From: Candidatus Saccharimonadota bacterium
GTDB lineage: Bacteria; Patescibacteriota; Saccharimonadia; Saccharimonadales; Saccharimonadaceae
NCBI GenBank assembly: GCA_010014665.1
Contig: RZYF01000004.1
Span: forward strand, 1 to 36,361
Length of the DNA: 36,361 bases
Direction: 5' to 3'
Shown here: piece by piece, positions 9,210-18,165 of the stretch
Layout: each line of letters starts with the position of its first letter
Position numbering within the stretch: the first letter of the stretch is position 1
The notes under the pieces: model-generated
What the model saw: the letters and a program-made list of their open reading frames with translations, nothing else
Told to the model about the DNA's origin: nothing
Databases searched by the model: none
Made by a program: the position numbers and the translations under genes

Positions 9210-9260
9210 CAAAAAATAAAAATTGAGCACCATGCCCTGGCGCTCAATTTTTATTTTTTG
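9210..9260. terminator. Bidirectional intrinsic terminator (19-bp perfect stem)
   Basis: CAAAAAATAAAAATTGAGC (9210-9228) is perfectly complementary to GCTCAATTTTTATTTTTTG (9242-9260); 13-nt loop. Confidence 0.8.
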
Positions 9261-9302
9261 TTTTCTTGCGGAAATTTTTGTTTTCTTATATTTATCTGAC
9301 TA

Positions 9303-9464
9303 TTACTTTACTGATAGAACTAGCCAAGTAGTAAATGTAGCTAAGTTGATTAGGAAAGAAAGTATCACTGTCGAAATCAATATATCGCCTGTAATGTTTG
9401 ATTTTATGCGTACACATCCGATACAGGTGTGTTCATTTGTTGGGTTGTTTGTTTCTTTATCCAT
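9303..9464 (-). CDS. Small (53 aa) single-TM protein with a CxxC motif; not in the supplied ORF track
   Basis: Translation: MDKETNNPTNEHTCIGCVRIKSNITGDILISTVILSFLINLATFTTWLVLSVK*. Preceded by TTGACA-N17-TAATAT and followed by a strong terminator. Confidence 0.6.
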   Translation of the reverse strand: MDKETNNPTNEHTCIGCVRIKSNITGDILISTVILSFLINLATFTTWLVLSVK

Positions 9465-9470
9465 ATCTCC

Positions 9471-9499
9471 ATATTAGCATAAGCTTGTATATTTGTCAA
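9471..9499 (-). promoter_or_regulatory. Sigma-70-type promoter of the 53-aa ORF
   Basis: TTGACA (9499-9494), 17-nt spacer, TAATAT (9476-9471) with upstream TGC. Predicted +1 is the A of the ATG at 9464. Confidence 0.65.
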
Positions 9500-9627
9500 T
9501 ATATAGGCTTCCCTGTTATTGACAATTGATTATCAATGTTTTATCTGTATTGTTGCATTTTGATGTCGTTTAGTGTTATAAAATGATTAAATAGCCGTGG
9601 AAAAGTCTCAGTCAATTGCGGAAAACT

Positions 9628-9656
9628 AATACTGCAGAGATAAACCCTGCAGTATT
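9628..9656. terminator. Putative terminator hairpin 3' of the GalU-like gene
   Basis: AATACTGCAG (9628-9637) is a perfect inverted repeat of CTGCAGTATT (9647-9656); 9-nt loop. Confidence 0.5.
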
Positions 9657-9674
9657 ATTCATCTATTAATCGTG

Positions 9675-10520
9675 TTATTTGATTTGGGTTTGTTCGAACA
9701 GCCAGTTGTTGGATTTTACCCAATTACCTAACGAGCCACACTCGAGATATTCTCCTGTGGCCTCTCTTACACAAACCTTACCGCCTTGATTCACTAGATC
9801 GTTGACCGAATCGATTATTAGGTACTCACCTTGGCTAGTTCTCTTCTCGTCAACCTGCTTGTCTAAGAGATCGAAGAACGTACCTGGAAACAAATATATA
9901 CTAGAATTATTGAGATTAGTATTTACCTCCCCGTCTCTAGGATGTTCAACAATCCGCTTATAAAAACCTCGGTCGTCTTTTTCGACTATACCAAAGTTCC
10001 CAATCTGTTCCCACGGGATCGGGTTACCTACTAGACCAGCGTCGGAGTTAGTATCTTCGACAAGCTTAATCAAATCTGCCATCTCTGAACCGCCATCAAG
10101 TCGGTAAAGTGTTTGGTCACCCATAATCACTAGAATGTTTTCGTCAGGCTCTACATAGTCACGACACAGCCAAACCGGTATCGTCGTACCATATCGACCG
10201 TCAGAAAGATCCTGTGTAATGTAATGAAAAGTTACACCTGCTGGTGGAGTTATCTAAGACAACAGATCATTTTTGCCTTTGCGCTCAAGATATGCTTCGA
10301 GTTCCATGTCACGCTCATAATAATTTCTTAACTGCCTAGCGTCTCCGCTGACAACAAAATAAATATCTTTCACCCCAGCTTTAACGCAATCCTCGACTAC
10401 ATAATCAACTATCGGACGATTGAGTAACGGCACCATACACTTTTCGACTGCTTTAGAGATCGGCAAGCGTCTAGTTCCGTACCCAGCAACAGCGATAATA
10501 GCTTTAGTACAGGTTTTCAT
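9675..10520 (-). pseudogene. GalU/RfbA-like sugar-nucleotide (UTP--glucose-1-phosphate type) nucleotidyltransferase with one in-frame TAG stop
   Basis: The two ORFs (10254..10520 and 9675..10130) are in the same reading frame, split only by TAG at 10256-10254. Conceptual junction: ...KGKNDLLS*ITPPAGVTFHYITQDLSDGRYGTTIPVWLCRDYVEPDENILVIMGDQTLYR... N-terminal AVAGYGTRRLPISKAVEKCMVPLLNRP is the nucleotidyltransferase signature. Confidence 0.75.
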
Positions 10521-11100
10521 ACAAATACTCCTTTACTGCTTTCAAACTCGAATATATTGGCCATGGTTTATCCTGAACGACTATATCATCTGGCGATATA
10601 ACTTGCACGAAGTGTATGTTATCGGGTGGTTTTACGCCAAGATCTTTGTCGTCAATCAACCAACAATCACCAGATTCACGCAAAATCTCTAGTTTAGGCT
10701 GAAGTGTAGTAACAACAGGTATACCGACTAGCGACAGGCATAGCGCGGCCTTACAACGCTGATAATCATCAGGGCCATAAGTAAGCACAGCAACATCAGC
10801 TACACCCTTAAGCCACGTTACTAATTCAGAAGCATACGGCATTTCCAGGCGACCGTCACTCATCTCCGACTCTATAACCTGTCGATAGGCTTGATTAGAA
10901 TCAATACCGTATGAACGTAGTTGGTTGGACATGTCGTGCATATAGGTTTCATCTTTCCAGATATAAAATTGATCTCGTTCAGCTACGCACATCTCGGGTA
11001 CGATATCGTAATATTTTGCCCACACCTGCCAAAATTCAATAGCTCTATCAGTATCAAATATCGTCCTGTCGAGATCGAGGAATACTTTCGGTCGGTTCAT
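10504..11100 (-). CDS. HAD-superfamily hydrolase-like protein
   Basis: Motif I FLDLDRTIFDTD, motif II VLTYG, motif IV WLIDDKD. ATGA overlap with the yvcK stop. Confidence 0.75.
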   Translation of the reverse strand: MNRPKVFLDLDRTIFDTDRAIEFWQVWAKYYDIVPEMCVAERDQFYIWKDETYMHDMSNQLRSYGIDSNQAYRQVIESEMSDGRLEMPYASELVTWLKGVADVAVLTYGPDDYQRCKAALCLSLVGIPVVTTLQPKLEILRESGDCWLIDDKDLGVKPPDNIHFVQVISPDDIVVQDKPWPIYSSLKAVKEYLYENLY

Positions 11101-12098
11101 TCAAAATAAATCCTCATTAATTGGCGAGCTATAGCATCAGAGTCATGGCGGATAAAACTACGTACGCTAGCCAACGGATCACTACCCTGTGAACCAGTCC
11201 AAACTTTTTTAGCTAACAGATCAGCTCCTTTACTTCGATAATGACGCTTTTTCAAAGTTACTCTGTCTAGTTCTACCCCATATTCACCTTTGTGAGCATA
11301 TTTATTCATCAGTTCATCACTTGGCATTTCGGTATTATATAACATATAATCAAGGAATTTATCGCCAACTAGTCGCTCGATTTCGTCTGCAAAATCATGG
11401 ACCTTATAGGCTTCGGTTGGACCTGGTTTAGTAACGAGATTAGCAACGTAGACACGCTTAGCTGTCGTTTTAATTAACGCATCACTGATACCAGATACTA
11501 CTAGGGCTGGTGCTAAGCTACCATACAGATTACCGGGAGCTATCACGACTACATCGGCTTCAAGGATTGCTAGGACAGCATCAGGATTGGCTTCGGCTAC
11601 CGGCTCGAGCCAGATTTTAGGATTTTTAGCTAGCTCTTTATGAGCTGCCACAAACTGCCCGCGAATAGTTTTACCGTCTTTGCCTTCTGAACAAAGTACT
11701 GTATTGGTAAGCGTCACTGGCTCTACTCGGCCAGTTATACTCAGCACTTCACTAGCTAGTTCGACCGCATCAACGAAATTACCAGTCATATCTTCAAGCG
11801 CCGCAAGGAAAAGATTACCAAAAGCATGGCCCTTGAGCGATCCATCACTAAATCGATGGTTAAACAAATCTCGAGATTTAGGACTATTACTGAGCGCAAC
11901 CAGACACTGGCGCACGTCACCCGGAGGTAACACTCCTAATTCGTCGCGAAGTTGTCCTGTTGAGCCACCATCGTCAGCCATGTTCACTAAAGCCGTGATA
12001 TCACTGACGTATTTTTTCAGACACGTCAATAGTGCAAAACTACCAGTTCCACCGCCGATTACAACAAATTTTGCGCCTTCACTTAAATCGTCACTCAT
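11097..12098 (-). CDS. yvcK: YvcK/CofD-like (gluconeogenesis factor family) protein
   Basis: FVVIGGGTGSFALLTCLKKYVSDITALVNMADDGGSTGQLRDELGVLPPGDVRQCLVALS; GHAFGNLFLAAL; VVIAPGNLYGSLAPALVVSGI. Confidence 0.92.
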   Translation of the reverse strand: MSDDLSEGAKFVVIGGGTGSFALLTCLKKYVSDITALVNMADDGGSTGQLRDELGVLPPGDVRQCLVALSNSPKSRDLFNHRFSDGSLKGHAFGNLFLAALEDMTGNFVDAVELASEVLSITGRVEPVTLTNTVLCSEGKDGKTIRGQFVAAHKELAKNPKIWLEPVAEANPDAVLAILEADVVVIAPGNLYGSLAPALVVSGISDALIKTTAKRVYVANLVTKPGPTEAYKVHDFADEIERLVGDKFLDYMLYNTEMPSDELMNKYAHKGEYGVELDRVTLKKRHYRSKGADLLAKKVWTGSQGSDPLASVRSFIRHDSDAIARQLMRIYFE

Positions 12099-12105
12099 AT
12101 TACTT

Positions 12106-13362
12106 CTAAACTCCTCTGATCTTTTTCACGACCATCGCATAGTATGCAGCCGACTTTTTGGGAATTCGTCTTAAATTGTTTTCATAATCTATACCGATTA
12201 GCCCGAATCGAGGCCAGCGACCATATGCCCATTCAAAATTATCAAATAAATTACCATAAAAATATCCTTTTACGTCTACACCAGAAACTCTAGCCCGCTG
12301 TATCGACAGAATAGTTTTGCTTATCCAATCACGTCTATAGTTATCGCCTATGTCTGCCACACCAGTTCCCATAACATAAATTGGTTTTTTATAACGTCGC
12401 AATCGTTTCAGTACATGCTCCAACCCTTCTGGTTGTAATCCCCAGCCCAAATCACTTACTACTGGATTAGTGTGAACAGTCTGAAAACCTTTATAGACAT
12501 CTGTCAGATAATAACTGACTCCTAAAAAATCTTGCCGACGACCAATATAACGTAAAATTATACCGTCTTTAATCGCGTAATCGAGCCAAACCGCCAGCTT
12601 TGTCAAAAAACGCTCGTCACCACGCACAACATTAGTATAGTTTTTTACGAAGCCTATCTGGAAATGTCTCGAACGTCTTTTGGCTAAGCTATAGATTCGT
12701 TTGTGAGCTTTAAGTTGATTACGATAAACCCATATAGATTTAGTTAATGATCTTTTCTGTGGGGGATGTTCTTGAGTAAAATAACCTCGTTGGGCAAGTG
12801 TATCAGGCTCATTGACCGTTATTATGTATTGCAAATCAGGCCCAAGTTCTTCAAGTATCTTCTCGGCAAAGCGTACGAAATATTCAATGTTACGAGATTT
12901 TTCAAAACCACCTTTGTCAGCGAACCAAACCGGAGAAGCCCAATGATACAGTGTCAATATCGGTTCAATGCCTCGTAATCTCAAGGTTTTGATATATCGT
13001 TTGTAATGCTCAACTTCAGTTACGTTCCACATTCCTTCATCTGGTTCAACGCGAGACCATTCTATGCTAAATCGAAAAGCGTTGAGGTTCATTTTGCGAA
13101 CAATATCAAAATCTGACTCGAAACGATTATAGTGATCTATGGCTATACCCGACAGATAATTTTCGGATCGTACCGCTTCTGATCGTATATCGTTCCACAT
13201 TGGCAAATCACGTAATTTATATTCAGCCAACTTCGCAAGCGTTTTTGCATTTTCTAATTCCCACACACTCCAGTTGTTGTAATTTCCGCCTTCAACCTGA
13301 TAAGCAGAAGTGGCTACACCCCATAAAAAACTTTCAGGAAAACTGGTAGGTCTTTTGTTCAT
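12106..13362 (-). CDS. Glycoside hydrolase family 1-like protein lacking the canonical nucleophile motif
   Basis: FLWGVATSAYQVEGG, NAFRFSIEWSRVEPDEG, TLYHWASPVWF, TVNEPDT (acid/base Glu), DNFEWAYGRWPRFGLIGIDYE. The TENG motif position reads VMGTGVAD. Confidence 0.9.
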   Translation of the reverse strand: MNKRPTSFPESFLWGVATSAYQVEGGNYNNWSVWELENAKTLAKLAEYKLRDLPMWNDIRSEAVRSENYLSGIAIDHYNRFESDFDIVRKMNLNAFRFSIEWSRVEPDEGMWNVTEVEHYKRYIKTLRLRGIEPILTLYHWASPVWFADKGGFEKSRNIEYFVRFAEKILEELGPDLQYIITVNEPDTLAQRGYFTQEHPPQKRSLTKSIWVYRNQLKAHKRIYSLAKRRSRHFQIGFVKNYTNVVRGDERFLTKLAVWLDYAIKDGIILRYIGRRQDFLGVSYYLTDVYKGFQTVHTNPVVSDLGWGLQPEGLEHVLKRLRRYKKPIYVMGTGVADIGDNYRRDWISKTILSIQRARVSGVDVKGYFYGNLFDNFEWAYGRWPRFGLIGIDYENNLRRIPKKSAAYYAMVVKKIRGV

Positions 13363-13431
13363 CTAGCTACACATTATACCCTATGGGCCTTAAGCAACAA
13401 CGCTATGACGGTCGAAAATATTTGACGAATA

Positions 13432-14961
13432 CTAAATTTGTACGATATCTTCACCGAAATGTTTTTGAAGACGCAGGATAATTGATCGCTCATGGCGACC
13501 AAGCAGTTCAGATAGCTTAGCTAAACTGGCACCTTGCTGAAATTCTTGCTTCAGCTGATCATCTTGTTCAGCCGTCCACGGTCTGTATGCATTAGGGTGT
13601 TTTTCACGCATCTTCTCTAGCCTTTCATTCCAGCTAGTAGTTTTTTTATCTTTGAGTTCAGTTTTTTTCTTCGCCTCTTTTTCCCTCTTGATGGCTTTTT
13701 TGCGCAGATGCTCAAATCGCACGTGGTCATCGCAGGCTTTTTTGCGCAAGTCTTCGTCAATCCGGAGAGCTTCTGGGCTGACTTTCAGCGCCATCTGATT
13801 AATACCCATTAAACTTATTCCTTCTAGACTACGTACTCGACTGAGTGCTACATAACCCATTCCTTCCACAAACGCTTTACGCAAGTCAATCCGCGCTGCA
13901 TCGAGCGTCATCCCCTGACTTTTGTGCACTGTTATTGCCCATGCTAATCTAAGCGGAATCTGGCTTAGGCTAGCTCGTTTTTTGTCGCCATCACGTAACT
14001 CCCAAGTATCAGGCTTCATCGTAACTAAGCGACCGTTTCGAAATTGTACAACCGGGTAATTAGTAACTGTTTCAAAATCTTTGACTATACCTACGCTGCC
14101 ATTAACGTATTTTCGTTCCAAGCTATTTTTTATCGCCATAACCAAGGCACCTTTTTTTAGCGATAACTGATTTTGCGCTATACAAGATCGCTTGAGCGAT
14201 TCGACATAGTTTTCTTTGCCAGTCGTGACAGCGTAAAAAACCATCTCATTACCATCAAGATTCTTTAGTTTTTGACTGTTTATGCGGTCCACGTCGACAT
14301 TTACTGTATGTAGTTCTGTGACTTCCCCGCCAACCAACTCAGCATCAATCCTGCCCAATAGCGCCTCAGCATGCCTTCTGCGTAAATCATCACGTCGCAT
14401 GGAACCCAGTACGTCTAGTAGCAATTTATCTTCTTGCCTGTGTTGTTCCGCTAAATAACAAATAACTAGACCTAACTCTTCCCAGACATTGGCGTTTACG
14501 ACAAAACCGCCTTCACGGCTATCGCTACGATTAACAGGAGGTAGTTGGAAAAAATCACCACACAGGACTATCTGCAAACCACCAAACGGTCTTTCGTCTT
14601 CGCGAACCTTGCGCGTTACGATATCGACCATGTCTAGACGATAATCATGCATCATCGATATTTCGTCTATTACTAACACATCGGCAGTCTCGATAATATC
14701 GCGACGACTTTTGAGTAAATAATCTTCAAAATCCGTTTCTAATTCATCTCGTATACCTATACCACTCCAGGCGTGTATGGTCGTTCCGCCCAGATGTGTG
14801 GCAGCAAGACCAGTGGTCGCTGTCACGCTAACATGTTTGCCTAACTTTTTGGCATGAGCAATAAATTGGTTCAAAAGAAAAGTTTTACCTGACCCAGCCG
14901 GCCCGGTTAGAAGTACGTTTTTTCCCGAAAGTAATATCTCGAGCGCGAGCTGTTGGTCCAT
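13432..14961 (-). CDS. PIF1/RecD2-like superfamily 1 helicase with C-terminal HTH-like extension
   Basis: Walker A GPAGSGKT, VLVIDEISMM, VLCGDFFQLPPV, AWAITVHKSQGMTLD, GYVALSRVRSLEGI. C-terminal basic linker then AYRPWTAEQDDQLKQEFQQGASLAKLSELLGRHERSI. Confidence 0.9.
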   Translation of the reverse strand: MDQQLALEILLSGKNVLLTGPAGSGKTFLLNQFIAHAKKLGKHVSVTATTGLAATHLGGTTIHAWSGIGIRDELETDFEDYLLKSRRDIIETADVLVIDEISMMHDYRLDMVDIVTRKVREDERPFGGLQIVLCGDFFQLPPVNRSDSREGGFVVNANVWEELGLVICYLAEQHRQEDKLLLDVLGSMRRDDLRRRHAEALLGRIDAELVGGEVTELHTVNVDVDRINSQKLKNLDGNEMVFYAVTTGKENYVESLKRSCIAQNQLSLKKGALVMAIKNSLERKYVNGSVGIVKDFETVTNYPVVQFRNGRLVTMKPDTWELRDGDKKRASLSQIPLRLAWAITVHKSQGMTLDAARIDLRKAFVEGMGYVALSRVRSLEGISLMGINQMALKVSPEALRIDEDLRKKACDDHVRFEHLRKKAIKREKEAKKKTELKDKKTTSWNERLEKMREKHPNAYRPWTAEQDDQLKQEFQQGASLAKLSELLGRHERSIILRLQKHFGEDIVQI

Positions 14962-15017
14962 ATATCTAGTATATAGGATAGAGGTTGTTACGTGGCGTTT
15001 GTTGTATACTTATCTCT

Positions 15018-15827
15018 ATGAAAATTGCTATCCAAGGAGAAGCTGGCTCATTTCATGACGAAGCCAGTCAAATCTTATTCGGGCCAGATATAACACTTGT
15101 TGCTTGCGAAAATTTTCGAGATGTTTTTGCAGCTGTTTCTGATAGCGTGGCTGATGCAGGCTTGGTTGCTGTAGAAAATTCGCTCTATGGTTCACTACAC
15201 GAAACCTACGATATGATTGCTCGCTATAAATTTCCAATAATCGGCGAGGTATCACTGGCGATCCGCCAACAATTAATCGGCTTTCCCGGCGCCACCAAAA
15301 CCGAAATTGATGAAATCTACTCTCATCCAGCCGCGCTAGACCAATGCCGCAACTATCTTGAGACAAATTTTCCAGATGCCGAACTAATCGAACATTACGA
15401 CACTGCAGCAGCCGTCGAGCATATCAAATCTGCCGGTCTACTCGGATCGGCGGCAATTGCTTCAAACAGAGCTGCTGAGCTACATAACATGCAGGTACTA
15501 GACAAAAACATCGAAGATGAAGCCGAAAATATAACTCGATTTGTAGCAATTTCACCCACTTCAAAGCCATCAGGTGACGCCAACAAAGCCGCACTAGTCG
15601 TTACTACTAAACATAACCCTGGAGCTCTCTATGAGGCTTTGGGCGTGTTTCAGAGGCTAGGAGCTAACCTGACCAAGCTCGAGTCACGCCCAATCCGCGG
15701 CGAAGCTTTCAAATATCAGTTCATTATCGATACACTAGCTGACAATTATCAGATTACGAAAATACAAAGCAATCTTGAATCACAAGGTTGCTCCGTGACA
15801 CTACTCGGCCACTATAAATCTAGTTAA
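15018..15827 (+). CDS. pheA: Prephenate dehydratase with C-terminal ACT domain
   Basis: KIAIQGEAGSFHDEA, VENSLYGSLHETYDMI, NITRFVAIS (TRF motif), GALYEALGVF...LTKLESRPI (ACT). Start at 15018; the track starts at 14985. Confidence 0.92.
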   Translation: MKIAIQGEAGSFHDEASQILFGPDITLVACENFRDVFAAVSDSVADAGLVAVENSLYGSLHETYDMIARYKFPIIGEVSLAIRQQLIGFPGATKTEIDEIYSHPAALDQCRNYLETNFPDAELIEHYDTAAAVEHIKSAGLLGSAAIASNRAAELHNMQVLDKNIEDEAENITRFVAISPTSKPSGDANKAALVVTTKHNPGALYEALGVFQRLGANLTKLESRPIRGEAFKYQFIIDTLADNYQITKIQSNLESQGCSVTLLGHYKSS

Positions 15828-16243
15828 AGACGTGCACCGTCGCGGGCTTTGTTAGCCCAAGTATCAGCCAGTTCGTTACCATCATGACCATTGTGCCCCC
15901 GCAACCAAACTAGCTTTGCATTTGAAGCCTGGTAAAGTACGTAGAGTTTTTTAACGATATCGAGGTTTTTAATCTCTCCGCCTTTTTTTGCCCAACCCTT
16001 AGCCTCCCATTTAGGTGCCCACTTAGTAACGACGTTAATCCAAAACTCACTATCGGTTTTAACTTCCGCCTTATCACCGTTTAAAAATTCTAAAGCATTT
16101 ATAAGAGCTAAACCTTCCATGCGAATATTGGTGGTTTCACCGTCTTCACTACCAATTCTTACAGGCCATCCTTTTTCTATTACAGCAAACCCTCCCGGAC
16201 CGGGATTCGGGCTTGCGCTGCCGTCCGTGTATAGAATTCTCAC
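15824..16243 (-). CDS. rnhA: Ribonuclease H (RNase HI family)
   Basis: YTDGSASPNPGPGGFAV, MEGLALINAL, TDSEFWIN, WLRGHNGHDGNELADTWA. Confidence 0.85.
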   Translation of the reverse strand: MRILYTDGSASPNPGPGGFAVIEKGWPVRIGSEDGETTNIRMEGLALINALEFLNGDKAEVKTDSEFWINVVTKWAPKWEAKGWAKKGGEIKNLDIVKKLYVLYQASNAKLVWLRGHNGHDGNELADTWANKARDGARL

Positions 16244-16788
16244 TAATAAAGCCCTTCGTTAACAGAAACCAGTGGCTTGTTTAAGCCTAGTTTTTCAATC
16301 ATTTTTTCAGAAACTGGTAGCAAAGATACCGTATCACCTTTTTTTGCATAAATAACTAAAGGAAAAGATTCATCGGTATATGCAGCTACGAAAGCCCATA
16401 TGCCTGCTTCGAAATTACCTAAGGCTTGTTGGATTTGAGAAAAATCACGGTTTGGCCCAACCCACTGCTCCATGTTACGGAACCATACCGCTTCGGCCTT
16501 AGCCATACCTGGCGGGACTTCGCTTGCCTTACTCTTTAGCAACTCCAGTTCGCTATCACTAAATGTAAATGGTTCAGTAGTACGAAAAACCATAATATTA
16601 TAGTGATCTTTGGCTAACTGTACAGTCCTGAGATTAAAATTTAAATATACTCCACGCTCATCGGAATCAGTGTAGATTTTATAAGCTTCTGTAGCTTGAG
16701 CCCTGTTAAAAAACTTACGAAAAAAAGGCTTAAAAGCAACTGAACTTGTCAGCATTCTTTCTAGCCGATCAGCCATATCTTGCTGCAT
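16243..16788 (-). CDS. Hypothetical protein (181 aa)
   Basis: Open frame abutting rnhA; strong SD (AAAGGAGG) before the ATG. No family recognised. Confidence 0.7.
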   Translation of the reverse strand: MQQDMADRLERMLTSSVAFKPFFRKFFNRAQATEAYKIYTDSDERGVYLNFNLRTVQLAKDHYNIMVFRTTEPFTFSDSELELLKSKASEVPPGMAKAEAVWFRNMEQWVGPNRDFSQIQQALGNFEAGIWAFVAAYTDESFPLVIYAKKGDTVSLLPVSEKMIEKLGLNKPLVSVNEGLY

Positions 16789-16830
16789 ATTCCTCCTTTG
16801 TTTTGTTTATATAATTGTAGCAAAATCTTG

Positions 16831-17502
16831 TTAAATTAGCGTGCCACGTTCTATCAACGTTTCTGTAAAATAGCTTTCTTTCACATCTACAATCTCGATT
16901 ATTTCGCTAGCAACCTTGCGCGGATCATTGAATGTACTGTATTCTTCGTCACCCGGCTGCCAACCAGTCCAAAAAGGAGTTTTCATACCACCCAGTATAA
17001 ACAAGTGTACATTAACCGGAACTTCCAGCCGAGCCGCCTCCGCACCTATCGCTCTTGCAAAACCGGTCTGAGCAAATTTAGTTGCTATATAAACAGCATT
17101 ATCTGATCGAATACGAACACCACTTACCGAACCCAGTACAACAAATTTTGATGGTTTAGCCTGTACTATCATCTGCCGCCATGCCCATTGGGCAATCGGT
17201 AGAGCACCAGCAAAGTTCACTTCCCCCATACTACGCACGTCTGCCTGATCGGCAAAATTACCTCTATATCCATATCCTGCCGCCCAAGAAAATGAATCTA
17301 TATGCTCATCACCACACATGTCCTGTAGCTGATTTGTAATTTGTTCAACCGAATTCGGATCATACAGGTCTACGCGCAGACCTTCTCCGTGATATTGTTC
17401 TTCGTGATTATGACCCATTACTAAAACGCGTTCGCCACGTCCACGAATTTGGCTCATCATCTCCCAGCCGAGTCCGCTCGTCCCACCTAAAATAATATGC
17501 AT
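16831..17502 (-). CDS. Short-chain dehydrogenase/reductase
   Basis: GGTSGLGWEM nucleotide-binding loop, SWAAGYGY (NAG-like), VLGSVSG, YIATKFA (YxxxK). Confidence 0.85.
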   Translation of the reverse strand: MHIILGGTSGLGWEMMSQIRGRGERVLVMGHNHEEQYHGEGLRVDLYDPNSVEQITNQLQDMCGDEHIDSFSWAAGYGYRGNFADQADVRSMGEVNFAGALPIAQWAWRQMIVQAKPSKFVVLGSVSGVRIRSDNAVYIATKFAQTGFARAIGAEAARLEVPVNVHLFILGGMKTPFWTGWQPGDEEYSTFNDPRKVASEIIEIVDVKESYFTETLIERGTLI

Positions 17503-17592
17503 AACCCTAGTATAACGCTTACGTTTTATTCACGCTATATACAATTACTGTTTGGTTTTTCACTCATCACAACCTTCTACTATTTTTCCGAC

Positions 17593-18165
17593 TTAATTAT
17601 CTATTTCTCTTCGAATATCATCAAGTGCTTCACAACGCCGAATCACACTAATCCGGGTCGTGTCGAAAGTACGCGATCGAAGATCGACATAGGGTACATG
17701 ATGTATTTCATGTATTATCTCGCCATCAATATCTGGTGTTGCTTTGTGTTTTGCGACAATATTGCTCGCAAGAAATACATGGAGAAACCATTCTATCTTT
17801 ATCTCTGGCTGAACCGTCTCGATATACTGCCACTGTGCGCATTCAATTCCGGTTTCTTCCACTAACTCATGTTGTGCGGCATCGAGTACCGACTTATACT
17901 GTGGATCAACGCGCCCACCGGGAAGTCTGTATTCACGCAGCGGCAGACCCGGCTGCTCTTCTGTTATTACGACAACTCTATCTTGATCATCAACAGCTAT
18001 TACTAGCACAGTATCGGCGCGTTTTAACATCTCGAATGTTTTATACGAATCATCAAACATTTTTTGTTGCCACTGATATACATCGAATAAAACACCTTCG
18101 AATACTTTTGTAGCTTCTTCAGGGATAAGTTTGTATTTTTTCTTTGGTAATGGTCGATCTATCAC
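17593..18165 (-). CDS. NUDIX hydrolase family protein
   Basis: YRLPGGRVDPQYKSVLDAAQHELVEETGIE, a Nudix box with non-consensus positions. Start overlaps the CYTH stop. Confidence 0.8.
   Translation of the reverse strand: MIDRPLPKKKYKLIPEEATKVFEGVLFDVYQWQQKMFDDSYKTFEMLKRADTVLVIAVDDQDRVVVITEEQPGLPLREYRLPGGRVDPQYKSVLDAAQHELVEETGIECAQWQYIETVQPEIKIEWFLHVFLASNIVAKHKATPDIDGEIIHEIHHVPYVDLRSRTFDTTRISVIRRCEALDDIRREIDN

Noticed and set aside
9223-9477. 84-aa plus-strand ORF
   Set aside because: It starts inside the terminator loop and is antisense to the better-supported 53-aa minus-strand gene.
10254-10256. Alternative genetic code to explain the in-frame stop
   Set aside because: TAG terminates murG and rpmA, and TGA terminates yvcK, the kinase and the receiver in tight ATGA overlaps. 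Standard code 11 fits the window.
11680-12174. 164-aa plus-strand ORF
   Set aside because: Antisense to yvcK; no recognisable domain or initiation signals. Other short antisense ORFs in the track were rejected for the same reason.
17593-18165. Degenerate Nudix box as an inactive enzyme
   Set aside because: The REUxEExGU core is mostly retained (HELVEETG) and a one-residue insertion could explain the mismatch. Too weak to claim inactivity.
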